Shown here one piece after another: positions 9,006-18,179 of a stretch of DNA of 59,673 nucleotides. Both the position numbers and the translations under genes were made by a program. A model generated the notes under the pieces. That model was not told the origin of the DNA, searched no databases, and saw only the letters and a program-made list of their open reading frames with translations. Each line of letters begins with the position of its first letter. Within the stretch, counting starts at the first letter, position 1. The stretch is from Ignavibacteriales bacterium (GTDB lineage Bacteria; Bacteroidota; Ignavibacteria; T3Sed10-11), in contig PWXV01000169.1 in the NCBI GenBank assembly GCA_003568415.1, forward strand, positions 1 through 59,673, written 5' to 3'.

Positions 9006-11510
9006 TCATGCATTTTGGTCACGCCAGGATATAATTTTCTGTTCGTATTCTTCAAGGAGCTCCTGACACCGGTTTTTATCGGGTGATTCTATGTTTATGT
9101 GAAACAATGGTCGTTCTTTATCCGGTATCAATAAAACGGATGTACTTGATGTATCAACATGGATTTTAACACCATCGACCAATTCACGGTCGTATCGTTC
9201 CGAGTCTTTCATCAAATTCCGCATCACCCGTCCTTTCGCTTCCCACGGGCATTTAATATTTCTCTTTAATATGTGATGCAGGGGGATTTGCTCATGTAAT
9301 TCACCCAGATGTGTTCCGGTTTTTGCCATCATTTCAAGAATTTTTGTCACCGCAAACATCGCGTCCGTTGCAAAAAGAAAATCGGTAAAGATAAAACCAC
9401 CCTTTGTGCCACCGACAAACGAAACCGAATCTTTAAGTGCCGCTTCCATCATTGCTAAATGACTGTTTTTTGTAAGAATCACTTCGACATTGTGTTCCTT
9501 TGCGACATCGAAAATTACATTGGGAGTGGTGACCGGAACCGCAATTTTTCTGGTGTCGGGATGTGTCATTAAATATAACTTTGTCACCAATACAAGCAGG
9601 CGGTCGGCATCAAATTCTTTACCGGATTCATCGACAACGAAAATTTTCTCACCGCCTGCATCGATCAAAAATCCCGCATCATATTCTATAGACGTTACTA
9701 TGTGCGAAAGCTGTGTCATTGCATAATCGAATTCGGATTTATCCCGTGTTAATTTTTGCGGGTCGAGATATGCATTGAGTGAAACAACCTGCATCTTCAT
9801 TTTTCCCAGTATGTTCGGGAAGATAGTTGCACTGCTGCCATTTGAATAATCCACAACAATGCGAAACTTTGCCTGGTTAATGGAATCAAAATCGATATGT
9901 TCCTGGAAGCGTTGCACGTAGCTTTCAGTCACACGCTCGGGGAAATTGATCGATCCGACATGGGTGTATGACGGCCGGTGAACATCTTCACCGAAGAAAA
10001 AGCGATCGATTTTCTTTGTTTTCTTTGACGGCAAATCGCGTCCATCACTATCAAAAAATATAATATCGGTTAAATTTTTGTCGAATGGTGATTTGCGTAT
10101 GTGAAAACCGCTCACTTCTTTGCCGGAGCTGAGAGCGTGCCGTACCATCGGAATTGGAGTTGCCCGCAAATCGTTAACGCTTACACCGGCGGAAATAAGA
10201 CCGCAGATGAGAGCGCGGTTCATCATTCGCGAAACATTATCCGAATCGCGGGAGGTAACAACAAGCTTCCCTTTACCAATAAATGTTCCATATGCTGTTC
10301 CTAATTTTGCTCCAAATTCCGGATTCATTTCAACATTTGAAATGCCGGTGATGCGTGCATCCGCAAACAATTCACGCAGCCATTTATCTTCCTGAACCAA
10401 ACTTCGCGAGAGCGATGCCCCGTCTTCAACTTCCTTATTTGGCCAGAGTTTTATGTTTGAGAACAGACGGGCTCGCCTGCCTATTTTGCAATTGTCACTG
10501 ATAAATACATTGTCGTCGATAACTGCTGCTTCACCCACCGAAGTTTTTGCACCGATGACACTCGAAGATATTTGTGCATTTGATCCGATGAATGCATTGT
10601 CCCATAACACCGAGTTAGTTATGACCGCACCATCTTCGATTACGCAATTATTACCGATAACGACATTTGATAATTTTACATTTTGTTGTATTTGTAAATT
10701 GTCACCGAGTATTATACTACCGTGTAAATTCTTTTCATCGGTTTGCAGTAAAGTGTTATTGCCTTTGACCAGACCGCCAGGATTTTTCAGATAGGGTACT
10801 TTCACATCGCCGCGCAGCGCATCAAGGTGGGCTTCCTGATATTCATTCAGGTTACCGATATCACGCCAGTAGCCGTTTGCCACATAACCATACAGCGCTT
10901 TCTTTTCGCGTAGCAACTGCGGGAAAATATCGTTACTCCAATCGCGTTCTTCTTTGGGTGGCATCATATCCAGTATTTCCGGCTCGATAATGTATATACC
11001 GGTATTTATTGTATCGCTGAATACTTCTCCCCAGGAGGGTTTTTCCAGGAACCGTATGATGCGGCCATCATCGCCTGTAATAACAATCCCGAACTGAAGC
11101 GGATTTACTGCGTGTGTGAGCACGATCGTGGCAAGTGATTTCTTCTCCTCGTGATATTTAACGGCAGCGGTAATGTCAATATCGGTCAATACATCGCCGC
11201 TGATTAATACGAAGCGTTCATCAAGATACTGTTGAGCATTTTTCACACTGCCGGCGGTACCATAATCTTCGGTTGCCTCAATGTGGTGCATCGTTACACC
11301 GAAATTCGATCCGTTTCCAAAATATCCCGTTATTGCCTCCGGTTGAAAGAAGAGTGTTGATACGATTTCTTGTATTCCGTGTTCACGTAGAAGATCGACG
11401 ATATGATGCATCATCGGTTTGTTCATAACAGGAACCATCGGCTTCGGAATGTTCATAGTAAGAGGACGAAGACGCGTACCGAATCCACCTGCCATAATGA
11501 CTGCTTTCAT
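9006..11510 (-). CDS. Fused NDP-sugar pyrophosphorylase / phosphomannomutase-like protein
   Basis: An 834-residue fusion. Residues 1-230 form a nucleotidyltransferase (AGGFGTRLRPLT signature, KPMVPV, and the SGDVL metal site). About 250-370 form a left-handed beta-helix of hexapeptide repeats. About 380-834 form a phosphohexomutase-like region. It would couple hexose-1-phosphate formation to NDP-sugar synthesis (GDP-mannose or similar) for the envelope or glycoconjugates. The mutase part lacks the usual phosphoserine TASHNP motif; the matching area reads SRDSDNVSRMMNRAL, as I recall for this fused group. Mutase activity is therefore uncertain. Confidence 0.85.
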   Translation of the reverse strand: MKAVIMAGGFGTRLRPLTMNIPKPMVPVMNKPMMHHIVDLLREHGIQEIVSTLFFQPEAITGYFGNGSNFGVTMHHIEATEDYGTAGSVKNAQQYLDERFVLISGDVLTDIDITAAVKYHEEKKSLATIVLTHAVNPLQFGIVITGDDGRIIRFLEKPSWGEVFSDTINTGIYIIEPEILDMMPPKEERDWSNDIFPQLLREKKALYGYVANGYWRDIGNLNEYQEAHLDALRGDVKVPYLKNPGGLVKGNNTLLQTDEKNLHGSIILGDNLQIQQNVKLSNVVIGNNCVIEDGAVITNSVLWDNAFIGSNAQISSSVIGAKTSVGEAAVIDDNVFISDNCKIGRRARLFSNIKLWPNKEVEDGASLSRSLVQEDKWLRELFADARITGISNVEMNPEFGAKLGTAYGTFIGKGKLVVTSRDSDNVSRMMNRALICGLISAGVSVNDLRATPIPMVRHALSSGKEVSGFHIRKSPFDKNLTDIIFFDSDGRDLPSKKTKKIDRFFFGEDVHRPSYTHVGSINFPERVTESYVQRFQEHIDFDSINQAKFRIVVDYSNGSSATIFPNILGKMKMQVVSLNAYLDPQKLTRDKSEFDYAMTQLSHIVTSIEYDAGFLIDAGGEKIFVVDESGKEFDADRLLVLVTKLYLMTHPDTRKIAVPVTTPNVIFDVAKEHNVEVILTKNSHLAMMEAALKDSVSFVGGTKGGFIFTDFLFATDAMFAVTKILEMMAKTGTHLGELHEQIPLHHILKRNIKCPWEAKGRVMRNLMKDSERYDRELVDGVKIHVDTSSTSVLLIPDKERPLFHINIESPDKNRCQELLEEYEQKIISWRDQNA

Positions 11511-11603
11511 TGTAGTTTCCCATCTGACGGTTTTATAAAATGGTAGTTGCTAAAATGTACTAAATATTGATGCATCATTCAAGGAGAAAAAACAAAATGT
11601 TTG

Positions 11604-12755
11604 TTATGCCAGGGCATTTTTAAGATCTGTAATAATGTCTTCAGCATCTTCTATCCCGACCGAAATTCGTACCAATCCATCCGTTACTCCGCTTGCCTCA
11701 CGCTCTTTTTTCGGGACCGACGCATGTGTCATTGTTGCAGGATGTGAGATAAGTGTCTCAACGCCGCCAAGACTTTCTGCAAGAGAACATACTTTAACTT
11801 TTTTCAGGATTTTATTGGCTTGTCTGAACGATCCAACATCAAAGGCGATCATACCTCCGAAACCGGTCATTTGTCGTTTTGCAAGTTCATGTTGCGGGTG
11901 ATCGGGTAGCCCCGGATAATACACTTTTTTAACCGCTTTATGACCGGTAAGATATTCAGCCACGTGTCGGGCGTTTTCATTATGCCGGTCCATCCGCACA
12001 GCAAGCGTTTTTGTGCCGCGGAGGCAAAGCCATGCATCGAATGGTGAAAGTATACCACCAATTGCTTTTTGGGTAAACCGTATTGCCTCGTCAACTTTAA
12101 GATCGTTCGTAACTATCAAGCCACCAAGCATATCGCTGTGACCGTTCAGATATTTTGTAGCACTGTGAACTACGATATCAATGCCCATATCAAGCGGACG
12201 CTGCAGGTATGGGGTAGCGAATGTATTGTCGACGACGGTTATAATCTTTTTCTTCCGGGCGAACTTTGCCGCAGCTTCAAGATCTGTGATTTCCATTGTC
12301 GGATTTGTCGGTGTTTCGATGAAAAGCATGCGGGTATTTTTGGTTAATGCTTTTTCAACATTTTTTAAGTCAGTTGTGTCGACAAACGTGTATGCAATGC
12401 CGTAGTTTTCATATACTAACTTTGCCGCGCGGTATGTCCCGCCGTATACATTGTGCGACATAATCACATGATCGCCCGGTTTCAGCAAATACATTATAGC
12501 ATCGATGGCAGCCATACCGGACGCAAATGCTGCACCATATTTACCGTTTTCGAGTGCGGCGATATTTTCTTCTAATGCGGTACGTGTTGGATTCGATACA
12601 CGGGAATATTCATATCCTTTATGTTTTCCGATAGCTTCCTGTACATACGTCGAAGTCAAATAGACAGGAGTCATTACCGATCCGGTGACCGGGTCGGGTT
12701 TTTGGCCTGCATGAATTGCATTTGTTGAAAATCCGTATTTATTCTTACTTTTCAT
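11604..12755 (-). CDS. Cystathionine gamma-lyase / gamma-synthase family PLP enzyme
   Basis: Cys/Met-metabolism PLP enzyme of 383 residues. It shows the N-terminal AGQKPDPVTGSVMTPVYLTS, the GYEYSRVSNPTR segment and the PLP-lysine site SATKYLNGHSD. Lyase and synthase cannot be told apart safely by eye. Pairing with a cystathionine beta-synthase immediately upstream (23-bp gap) favours cystathionine gamma-lyase in reverse transsulfuration, turning homocysteine into cysteine. Confidence 0.9.
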   Translation of the reverse strand: MKSKNKYGFSTNAIHAGQKPDPVTGSVMTPVYLTSTYVQEAIGKHKGYEYSRVSNPTRTALEENIAALENGKYGAAFASGMAAIDAIMYLLKPGDHVIMSHNVYGGTYRAAKLVYENYGIAYTFVDTTDLKNVEKALTKNTRMLFIETPTNPTMEITDLEAAAKFARKKKIITVVDNTFATPYLQRPLDMGIDIVVHSATKYLNGHSDMLGGLIVTNDLKVDEAIRFTQKAIGGILSPFDAWLCLRGTKTLAVRMDRHNENARHVAEYLTGHKAVKKVYYPGLPDHPQHELAKRQMTGFGGMIAFDVGSFRQANKILKKVKVCSLAESLGGVETLISHPATMTHASVPKKEREASGVTDGLVRISVGIEDAEDIITDLKNALA

Positions 12756-12778
12756 AAATCCTCATTATCTCGAAATTG

Positions 12779-14167
12779 TTAAACTGTGACATATTCTATT
12801 ATGTCATACCGTGATAGAATTCCGATATATTTATTGTTTTCTTTAACCAGAACGGCAGCATTTTTGCGTGTGAGTACATCAATTGCTTGCGTTACGCGAT
12901 CATCAGCATTTAGTTCCGGAAAAGGTTCTTCCATTAATTCAGCCACCGGTTTATCTGCTGTAGCAGAATTTTCAATGATCTTCCGCATAACCACCGATTC
13001 ATCGATACTGCCGACACAGGTATCGTTATCGAACACCGGTAATTGCGAAACATTGTGTTCTTTTATCAGTTCAAGGGCATTCCGTATTGTGTTTTTCGGA
13101 GTAACATATACCAGTTGCGGAATATCTCTCTTTTTCCCTTCGAGTACATATTTGATGGTAATTTTTTCAGGGGTAAGGAAACCATTCTCACGCATCCAGT
13201 CATCACTATATATTTTACTTAAATACCGTTCGCCCGTATCCGGAATTAATACCACGATAACATCGTCCGGTTTAAAGTTCTTAGCATATTTTAACAACCC
13301 TGCCACAGCAGTGCCGGCTGATCCTCCGACAAACATTCCTTCTTCTCTTGTCAGACGACGCGCCATGAGAAAAGATTCCTTATCGGTTACTTCAACGACT
13401 TCATCAAGATATTTCATATGTAAAGTACCCGGTACAAAATCCTGCCCGATACCTTCAACTTTATAAGGTTTTCCTTCGTGTTTTGCTTTCTTACTGTAAA
13501 ATACATCCCGCAAAATAGAACCATCCGGATCGATGCCGATGATTTTAATATCGGGGTTTTGTTCTTTTAAATATTTCCCTGCTCCGCTTATTGTACCGCC
13601 TGTTCCGATTCCGCCAATGAGGTAATCGATCTGACCGCCAGTTTCTTCCCACAATTCCGGTCCGGTTGTTTTGTAATGTGCTTCATTATTCTTTGGATTA
13701 TAATACTGGTTAGCGAGTATCGAGTTCGGCGTTTCACGAACAATTCGTTTTGCAACCTCCGTATAGCTGTCGGGTGAGTCGTGCGGTACTGCAGACGGGG
13801 TAATGATAACCTCGGCACCATACGCGCGTAATAATTTAATTTTTTCATCACTCATTTTATCCGGCATAGTAAAAATTGTATGATATCCTTTTACTGCGGC
13901 AACTATAGCCAATCCAACACCGGTGTTACCCGAAGTTGCTTCAACTATCGTTCCACCCGGTTTTAATTGTCCTGATTCTTCTGCTTCGGTTATGATATCG
14001 AGTCCGATCCTGTCTTTAACCGAGCCACCCGGGTTGAAATATTCAACCTTTGCGTAATAGTGCCCCTGATATCCGGCGGTGATCTTTTGTAATTGAACGA
14101 GCGGTGTCTTCCCGATCGTTTCGAGAATTGAATTGTATGCTTTAATTTTTGTTTTATTTTGAAGCAT
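12779..14167 (-). CDS. Cystathionine beta-synthase with CBS domain pair
   Basis: Fold-type II PLP enzyme of 462 residues that condenses serine (or O-acetylserine) with homocysteine. The PLP lysine lies in NPGGSVKDRIG (about residue 51), the phosphate loop is EATSGNTGVGLA, and GGIGTGGTISG follows. Two CBS modules make up about residues 340-462. There is no N-terminal haem-binding extension of the animal type. Together with the next gene it forms a transsulfuration operon. Confidence 0.9.
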   Translation of the reverse strand: MLQNKTKIKAYNSILETIGKTPLVQLQKITAGYQGHYYAKVEYFNPGGSVKDRIGLDIITEAEESGQLKPGGTIVEATSGNTGVGLAIVAAVKGYHTIFTMPDKMSDEKIKLLRAYGAEVIITPSAVPHDSPDSYTEVAKRIVRETPNSILANQYYNPKNNEAHYKTTGPELWEETGGQIDYLIGGIGTGGTISGAGKYLKEQNPDIKIIGIDPDGSILRDVFYSKKAKHEGKPYKVEGIGQDFVPGTLHMKYLDEVVEVTDKESFLMARRLTREEGMFVGGSAGTAVAGLLKYAKNFKPDDVIVVLIPDTGERYLSKIYSDDWMRENGFLTPEKITIKYVLEGKKRDIPQLVYVTPKNTIRNALELIKEHNVSQLPVFDNDTCVGSIDESVVMRKIIENSATADKPVAELMEEPFPELNADDRVTQAIDVLTRKNAAVLVKENNKYIGILSRYDIIEYVTV

Positions 14168-14199
14168 GGTAACCTGAATTTTGTTTGTGAGTTAATGTA

Positions 14200-14946
14200 T
14201 TACGTTTTATTCATTGTGTGTGCAGCAAAAGCCGCTCCGAATCCATTGTCGATGTTAACGACAGTTACACCCGAAGCACAGCTATTGAGCATTGCAAGAA
14301 GTGCTGCAAGACCCTTAAAACTTGCCCCATAACCAACTGAAGTTGGTACTGCAATAACCGGAACATCGACCAACCCTCCTACAACACTCGCAAGTGCTCC
14401 TTCCATTCCGGCTATAACAATAATAACAGACGCGTTCGATAGAACTTCCGCTTTGTCCAGTAGACGATGAATCCCTGCGACACCGACATCATTCACCTGT
14501 TGTGCGGGACTACCCAGGCATTTTAGTGTAATCAAAGCTTCTTCGGCCACCGGCATGTCTGAAGTTCCGGCGGTTACAATCGTAACAACACCGGTACGTA
14601 TGGGTTCCGGGAATGTATCAAGTGTGATGCAGCGTGCCATTTGATGATACCGGGCTTTACGGATCTTTTTCTGTACAGCGCGGTAATGGTCTGGTGTTGC
14701 ACGGGTTGCAAGCAGCCGGTGTTTATTAGCGGTTATTTTTGCTGCGATTGCAGCTACCTGCTCTGGAGTTTTTCCTTCGCAGTAAATAACTTCGGGGAAT
14801 CCCTTCCGGAGTTCACGATGCCGGTCCAGTAATGCAAATCCAATTTCGTCAATAGGAGGTTGTGAAAGCAGTGCAATAATTTTGCTTTCAGACAGTTCAC
14901 CTGTTTTATACTGTTTTAAAAGCTCTTTTAAAGCATCTTTTGTCAT
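14200..14946 (-). CDS. larB: Nickel-pincer cofactor biosynthesis protein LarB
   Basis: A 248-residue LarB family protein with the PurE-like C-terminal domain. LarB carboxylates and hydrolyses nicotinic acid adenine dinucleotide in the first step of the nickel-pincer cofactor pathway. Diagnostic stretches are the N-terminal helix region (KELLKQYKTGELSE), VTAGTSDMPVAEEA, AGMEGALASVVGGL and PTSVGYGASFKG. No larC, larE or larA gene is in the window, so this copy is alone. It lies 32 bp upstream of the transsulfuration pair. Confidence 0.9.
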   Translation of the reverse strand: MTKDALKELLKQYKTGELSESKIIALLSQPPIDEIGFALLDRHRELRKGFPEVIYCEGKTPEQVAAIAAKITANKHRLLATRATPDHYRAVQKKIRKARYHQMARCITLDTFPEPIRTGVVTIVTAGTSDMPVAEEALITLKCLGSPAQQVNDVGVAGIHRLLDKAEVLSNASVIIVIAGMEGALASVVGGLVDVPVIAVPTSVGYGASFKGLAALLAMLNSCASGVTVVNIDNGFGAAFAAHTMNKT

Positions 14947-15024
14947 TCTCTACATACGTTTAAATTTGAAATTGGCAGGTAGCGTTAAAAAAGCAATATA
15001 TTAGTTTTTATGTATACTTGCAAA

Positions 15025-15987
15025 CTATGATTGTGGTGCATTTACCGAAATAACGCTGTATCGAGCCGATCCATCCTTTAATTCATCCGGTATCGATTCA
15101 AGTATTTCACTCGCAAGGGTATCGAGTAAATTCTTTTTCAGGTATGCACGGCCGGATATGATACCGATATGACGTGCAGGTTTCGGTTCTTGAAAATACC
15201 GGAGAGAGTGTTCTTTTTCTGTGTTTTGTATATGAAGTGTTGCAAGATATGGCAGTAACGTGATTCCGAGTTGTGTGTCAACAAGATTACGCAATGTTTC
15301 GAGATTGCCGCTTTGGAATGAAGAAAATTCATGCCGTGATGTATTTAGCTGACCATTATGATCGCATAGTTTCAATGTTTGCTCACGAAAACAATGTCCT
15401 TGTTCGAGGAGGAGTATCTCGTCAGGTGAAAGATCCTTCGGGGAAATACTATTCCGTGAATACAATGTGTGTTGCTGATGGACGTATGCTATGAGTGGTT
15501 CGAAAAATAGAGGTGTGCTGTGGAATCCTCTTCGCGCAACCGGTAAGGCGACTATTCCTGCATCCAGTGTACCATTCTCAATGCCATCGACAATGTCTTT
15601 AGTCAGGAGTTCTTTAATGTGCAGTGAAATACCGGGATACTTTGTATAAAACGATTGAATGAAAAGTGGAAGAAGATATGGTGCGAGCGTAGAAATAATA
15701 CCCAGCCGGAGTGTTCCGCGTTTACGTCCACGTGCGTGATTGACAATTTCATTCAAACGCTCTGTCTCCTGCAGGATACATCGTGCCTGTTTAACTATTT
15801 CGGCTCCAAGATCGGTTGGAACAAGTGGTTGTTTACTTCTGTCAAAGATGAGGACATCGAGTTCTTTTTCAAGTTTGTGTATCTGCATACTTAAGGTCGG
15901 TTGAGTTACAAAACAATGATCGGCTGCGCCCTTAAAATTCCGGAACGTATCAAGTGCAACAATATATCGTAATTGGGTTAGCGTCAT
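15025..15987 (-). CDS. oxyR: LysR-type peroxide sensor OxyR
   Basis: A 320-residue LysR-family regulator with an N-terminal winged helix (MTLTQLRYIVALDTFRNFKG) and a periplasmic-binding-like effector domain. Within GHCFREQTLKLC the two cysteines fall at residues 199 and 208, exactly the numbering of the redox pair of E. coli OxyR, so hydrogen-peroxide sensing is well supported. It is transcribed away from plsY; the 301-bp gap between them probably holds its own promoter. Confidence 0.88.
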   Translation of the reverse strand: MTLTQLRYIVALDTFRNFKGAADHCFVTQPTLSMQIHKLEKELDVLIFDRSKQPLVPTDLGAEIVKQARCILQETERLNEIVNHARGRKRGTLRLGIISTLAPYLLPLFIQSFYTKYPGISLHIKELLTKDIVDGIENGTLDAGIVALPVARRGFHSTPLFFEPLIAYVHQQHTLYSRNSISPKDLSPDEILLLEQGHCFREQTLKLCDHNGQLNTSRHEFSSFQSGNLETLRNLVDTQLGITLLPYLATLHIQNTEKEHSLRYFQEPKPARHIGIISGRAYLKKNLLDTLASEILESIPDELKDGSARYSVISVNAPQS

Positions 15988-16288
15988 AATTTGTATTACT
16001 AATAAAAAACGGAAAGAAAATCAATGTGGCAGGTGAATAAAGTGTCTTTATCGGTACCACCGGATTAGATGCGGTGTATCATTGTAATAAAATGTAGGGA
16101 TAAGGAGGTAATTAGTCAAAATTGATTAATTTTTTATAGATTTTTCGTTTAAGTTTTGTCAGAATTTATATGTTTTATAGCGATTGGTGGTAGATAAAAC
16201 AAAAAAAATAGTGCCTTGAATATCACGCCAAATTTTCATAATTTACATCATAAATGTTTATTTTTCATAACTTTATTGCAGGGATTAC
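15988..16288. other. AT-rich divergent intergenic region, oxyR/plsY
   Basis: This 301-bp gap separates divergent oxyR and plsY. It is AT-rich and must hold two promoters. A weak candidate for plsY is a TTTACA/TCATAA pair with a 17-bp spacer ending about 15 bp before the GTG. An AGGAGGT at about 16105 is not followed by a start codon in range. I see no convincing OxyR box with ATAG-N7-CTAT spacing, no RNA gene and no open frame. Confidence 0.5.
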
Positions 16289-16903
16289 GTGAGCCAATTC
16301 GCCGTTGCGATAATTAGCGGTTATCTGATCGGCTCGATTCCCACCGCATATATTATTGTTCGCCTGTTTACGAATCAGGATATACGGTTGAGCGGAAGCG
16401 GAAGTGTCGGAGCGGCGAATACCCTAAAGGTTACAAAGTCTAAGTTCCTCGGTATCACTGTCGGTGTTTTCGATATAGTAAAAGGCATAGCCGCTTTTTA
16501 TCTTGGAATGTATGCAGGTGCAAATGAATTTCTGGTGGGAGCCATTGCCGGTGTTGCTGCTGTTGCGGGACACAACTACTCTATATGGTTACGGTTTAAA
16601 GGTGGAAGAGGTCTGGCAACCGCTGCCGGTATGTTATTGCCATGGATATGGCCCGCCCCGATTATTTGGCTGGCAATCTGGGGAATTGGCAAAAAAGTGA
16701 CGGGTAATACCCATTTGAGCAGCATTATTGCCGCTGGAGTACTTTTAGTATTCATATTTGTTGCTAAAAGTGAATGGCTGCTTGCTTTGACAAGCAATAT
16801 TGCTCATCCGGCTGAGACACGAATTGCAATGTTTCTGTTATGTGGTTTAATTGTAATTAAACATATTGATCCGGTTAGAAAAAAAAGTTCCGGTGATATG
16901 TAA
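16289..16903 (+). CDS. plsY: Acyl-phosphate glycerol-3-phosphate acyltransferase
   Basis: Inner-membrane acyltransferase of 204 residues, the first step of phosphatidic acid synthesis from acyl-phosphate. All three PlsY motifs are visible: SGYLIGSIPTAYI near the N-terminus, GSGSVGAANTLKV, and AGHNYSIWLRFKGGRG with multiple membrane helices. It starts with GTG (16289) in the frame that places the SGYLIGSIPTA motif at residue 10. Confidence 0.93.
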   Translation: MSQFAVAIISGYLIGSIPTAYIIVRLFTNQDIRLSGSGSVGAANTLKVTKSKFLGITVGVFDIVKGIAAFYLGMYAGANEFLVGAIAGVAAVAGHNYSIWLRFKGGRGLATAAGMLLPWIWPAPIIWLAIWGIGKKVTGNTHLSSIIAAGVLLVFIFVAKSEWLLALTSNIAHPAETRIAMFLLCGLIVIKHIDPVRKKSSGDM

Positions 16904-16925
16904 TGATTGAGGAGGAGATTATTAT

Positions 16926-18170
16926 ATGATGCGTAAGGCATTTGTTATAGGAACATCTCTCGTTCTTGCCGCCCTTATCGGTACCGGACTGGGGTTGCAT
17001 TTTAATGATCGGGAGATAGAGGAGATCATTGAACGTGAAGTGCAGACAACATCCGCTTTTGTGGAGGCGAAACCAACGGCGTACACACACGCAGAATTTA
17101 ATAAAGCGCAAAATGATATAACCGAGTCGCGGCAGAATGCTATTACACGCACCGTGGATAAAGTTAGTCCTGCAGTTGTCGGTATTAATGTTATCGAAGT
17201 ACGTGAAACGGTATATCGTGATCCTTTTCGTGAGTTTTTCGGCGACGATCCATTCTTCGGTCCGTTCTTTCGTGATAGATTCGGTGACCGAACACGCCGG
17301 CAGGAAGTTCGCGGACTCGGTTCCGGATTTATTATCTCACCTGATGGGTATATTTTGACAAATGATCACGTTGCCGGGAATGCCGAAGAAATAACGGTCA
17401 CCCTTTCGGATGGCAGGCAATTTCAGGCAGAGTTAATCGGCAGCGATCTTGTGTCGGATATTGCGCTGCTGAAGATCGATACCGAGGAAGAATTACCGTA
17501 TGCACCGCTCGGTAATTCGGATGATGTGATAATCGGTGAGTGGGTGGTTACGTTGGGCAATCCGTTTGGTTTATTCGAGCGAGGTCATAAACCGATTGTG
17601 ACGGTTGGTGTCATCAGTGCTAAAAATATGAACCTCAGTTCGGTTAACAACCGTGTATACCGGGGTATGCTGCAGACCGATGCAGCGATCAACAGTGGTA
17701 ACAGCGGTGGTCCACTGGTCAACAGTCTTGGTGAGGTCATTGGAGTCAACACATTAATTTATACCGGATCAGGGTATCAAACCGGTAATGTTGGGGTTGG
17801 ATTTGCAATACCGGTTAATCGTGTAAAAAATATAGTTGAAGAACTGCGGGAACACGGTAAGATTGATAGAAGTTTCTGGACAGGTTTGCGTATTCAGCCG
17901 GTCGATCAGAATTTTGCCCGAATTCTCGGGTTAGATAGAGTTGAAGGCGTGATTATAAATCAGGTAATACAGAATAGTCCTGCTGAGCGTGCTGGCCTTG
18001 AACCCGGTGATGTTCTAATAGAAGTGAATGGCGAGCGTATAACTGCACAGGAAGTCTTAATAGATATTGTAAATTCATCACGCGTTGGTGACGTGTTAGA
18101 ACTGAGGGTTTTGCGTGATAAAGAGGAAGAAAAGATAATTAACCTGCAACTTGAATCTCGTCAATCATAA
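16926..18170 (+). CDS. HtrA/Deg-family periplasmic serine protease
   Basis: A 414-residue trypsin-like protease with an N-terminal membrane or signal segment (about residues 4-22). The catalytic triad regions are visible: His in LTNDHVAGNAEE, Asp in VSDIALLKID, and Ser in NSGNSGGPLV. A single PDZ domain (about 320-410) follows, so it is more like DegS or a one-PDZ HtrA than DegP. It should act in envelope protein quality control. A strong GGAGGAG lies before the ATG. The purB gene follows after 9 bp. Confidence 0.9.
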   Translation: MMRKAFVIGTSLVLAALIGTGLGLHFNDREIEEIIEREVQTTSAFVEAKPTAYTHAEFNKAQNDITESRQNAITRTVDKVSPAVVGINVIEVRETVYRDPFREFFGDDPFFGPFFRDRFGDRTRRQEVRGLGSGFIISPDGYILTNDHVAGNAEEITVTLSDGRQFQAELIGSDLVSDIALLKIDTEEELPYAPLGNSDDVIIGEWVVTLGNPFGLFERGHKPIVTVGVISAKNMNLSSVNNRVYRGMLQTDAAINSGNSGGPLVNSLGEVIGVNTLIYTGSGYQTGNVGVGFAIPVNRVKNIVEELREHGKIDRSFWTGLRIQPVDQNFARILGLDRVEGVIINQVIQNSPAERAGLEPGDVLIEVNGERITAQEVLIDIVNSSRVGDVLELRVLRDKEEEKIINLQLESRQS

Positions 18171-18179
18171 GAGCATGAT

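Noticed and set aside
16081-16200. OxyR binding site between oxyR and plsY
   Set aside because: Several ATAG words occur, but not with the required ATAG-N7-CTAT repeat spacing.
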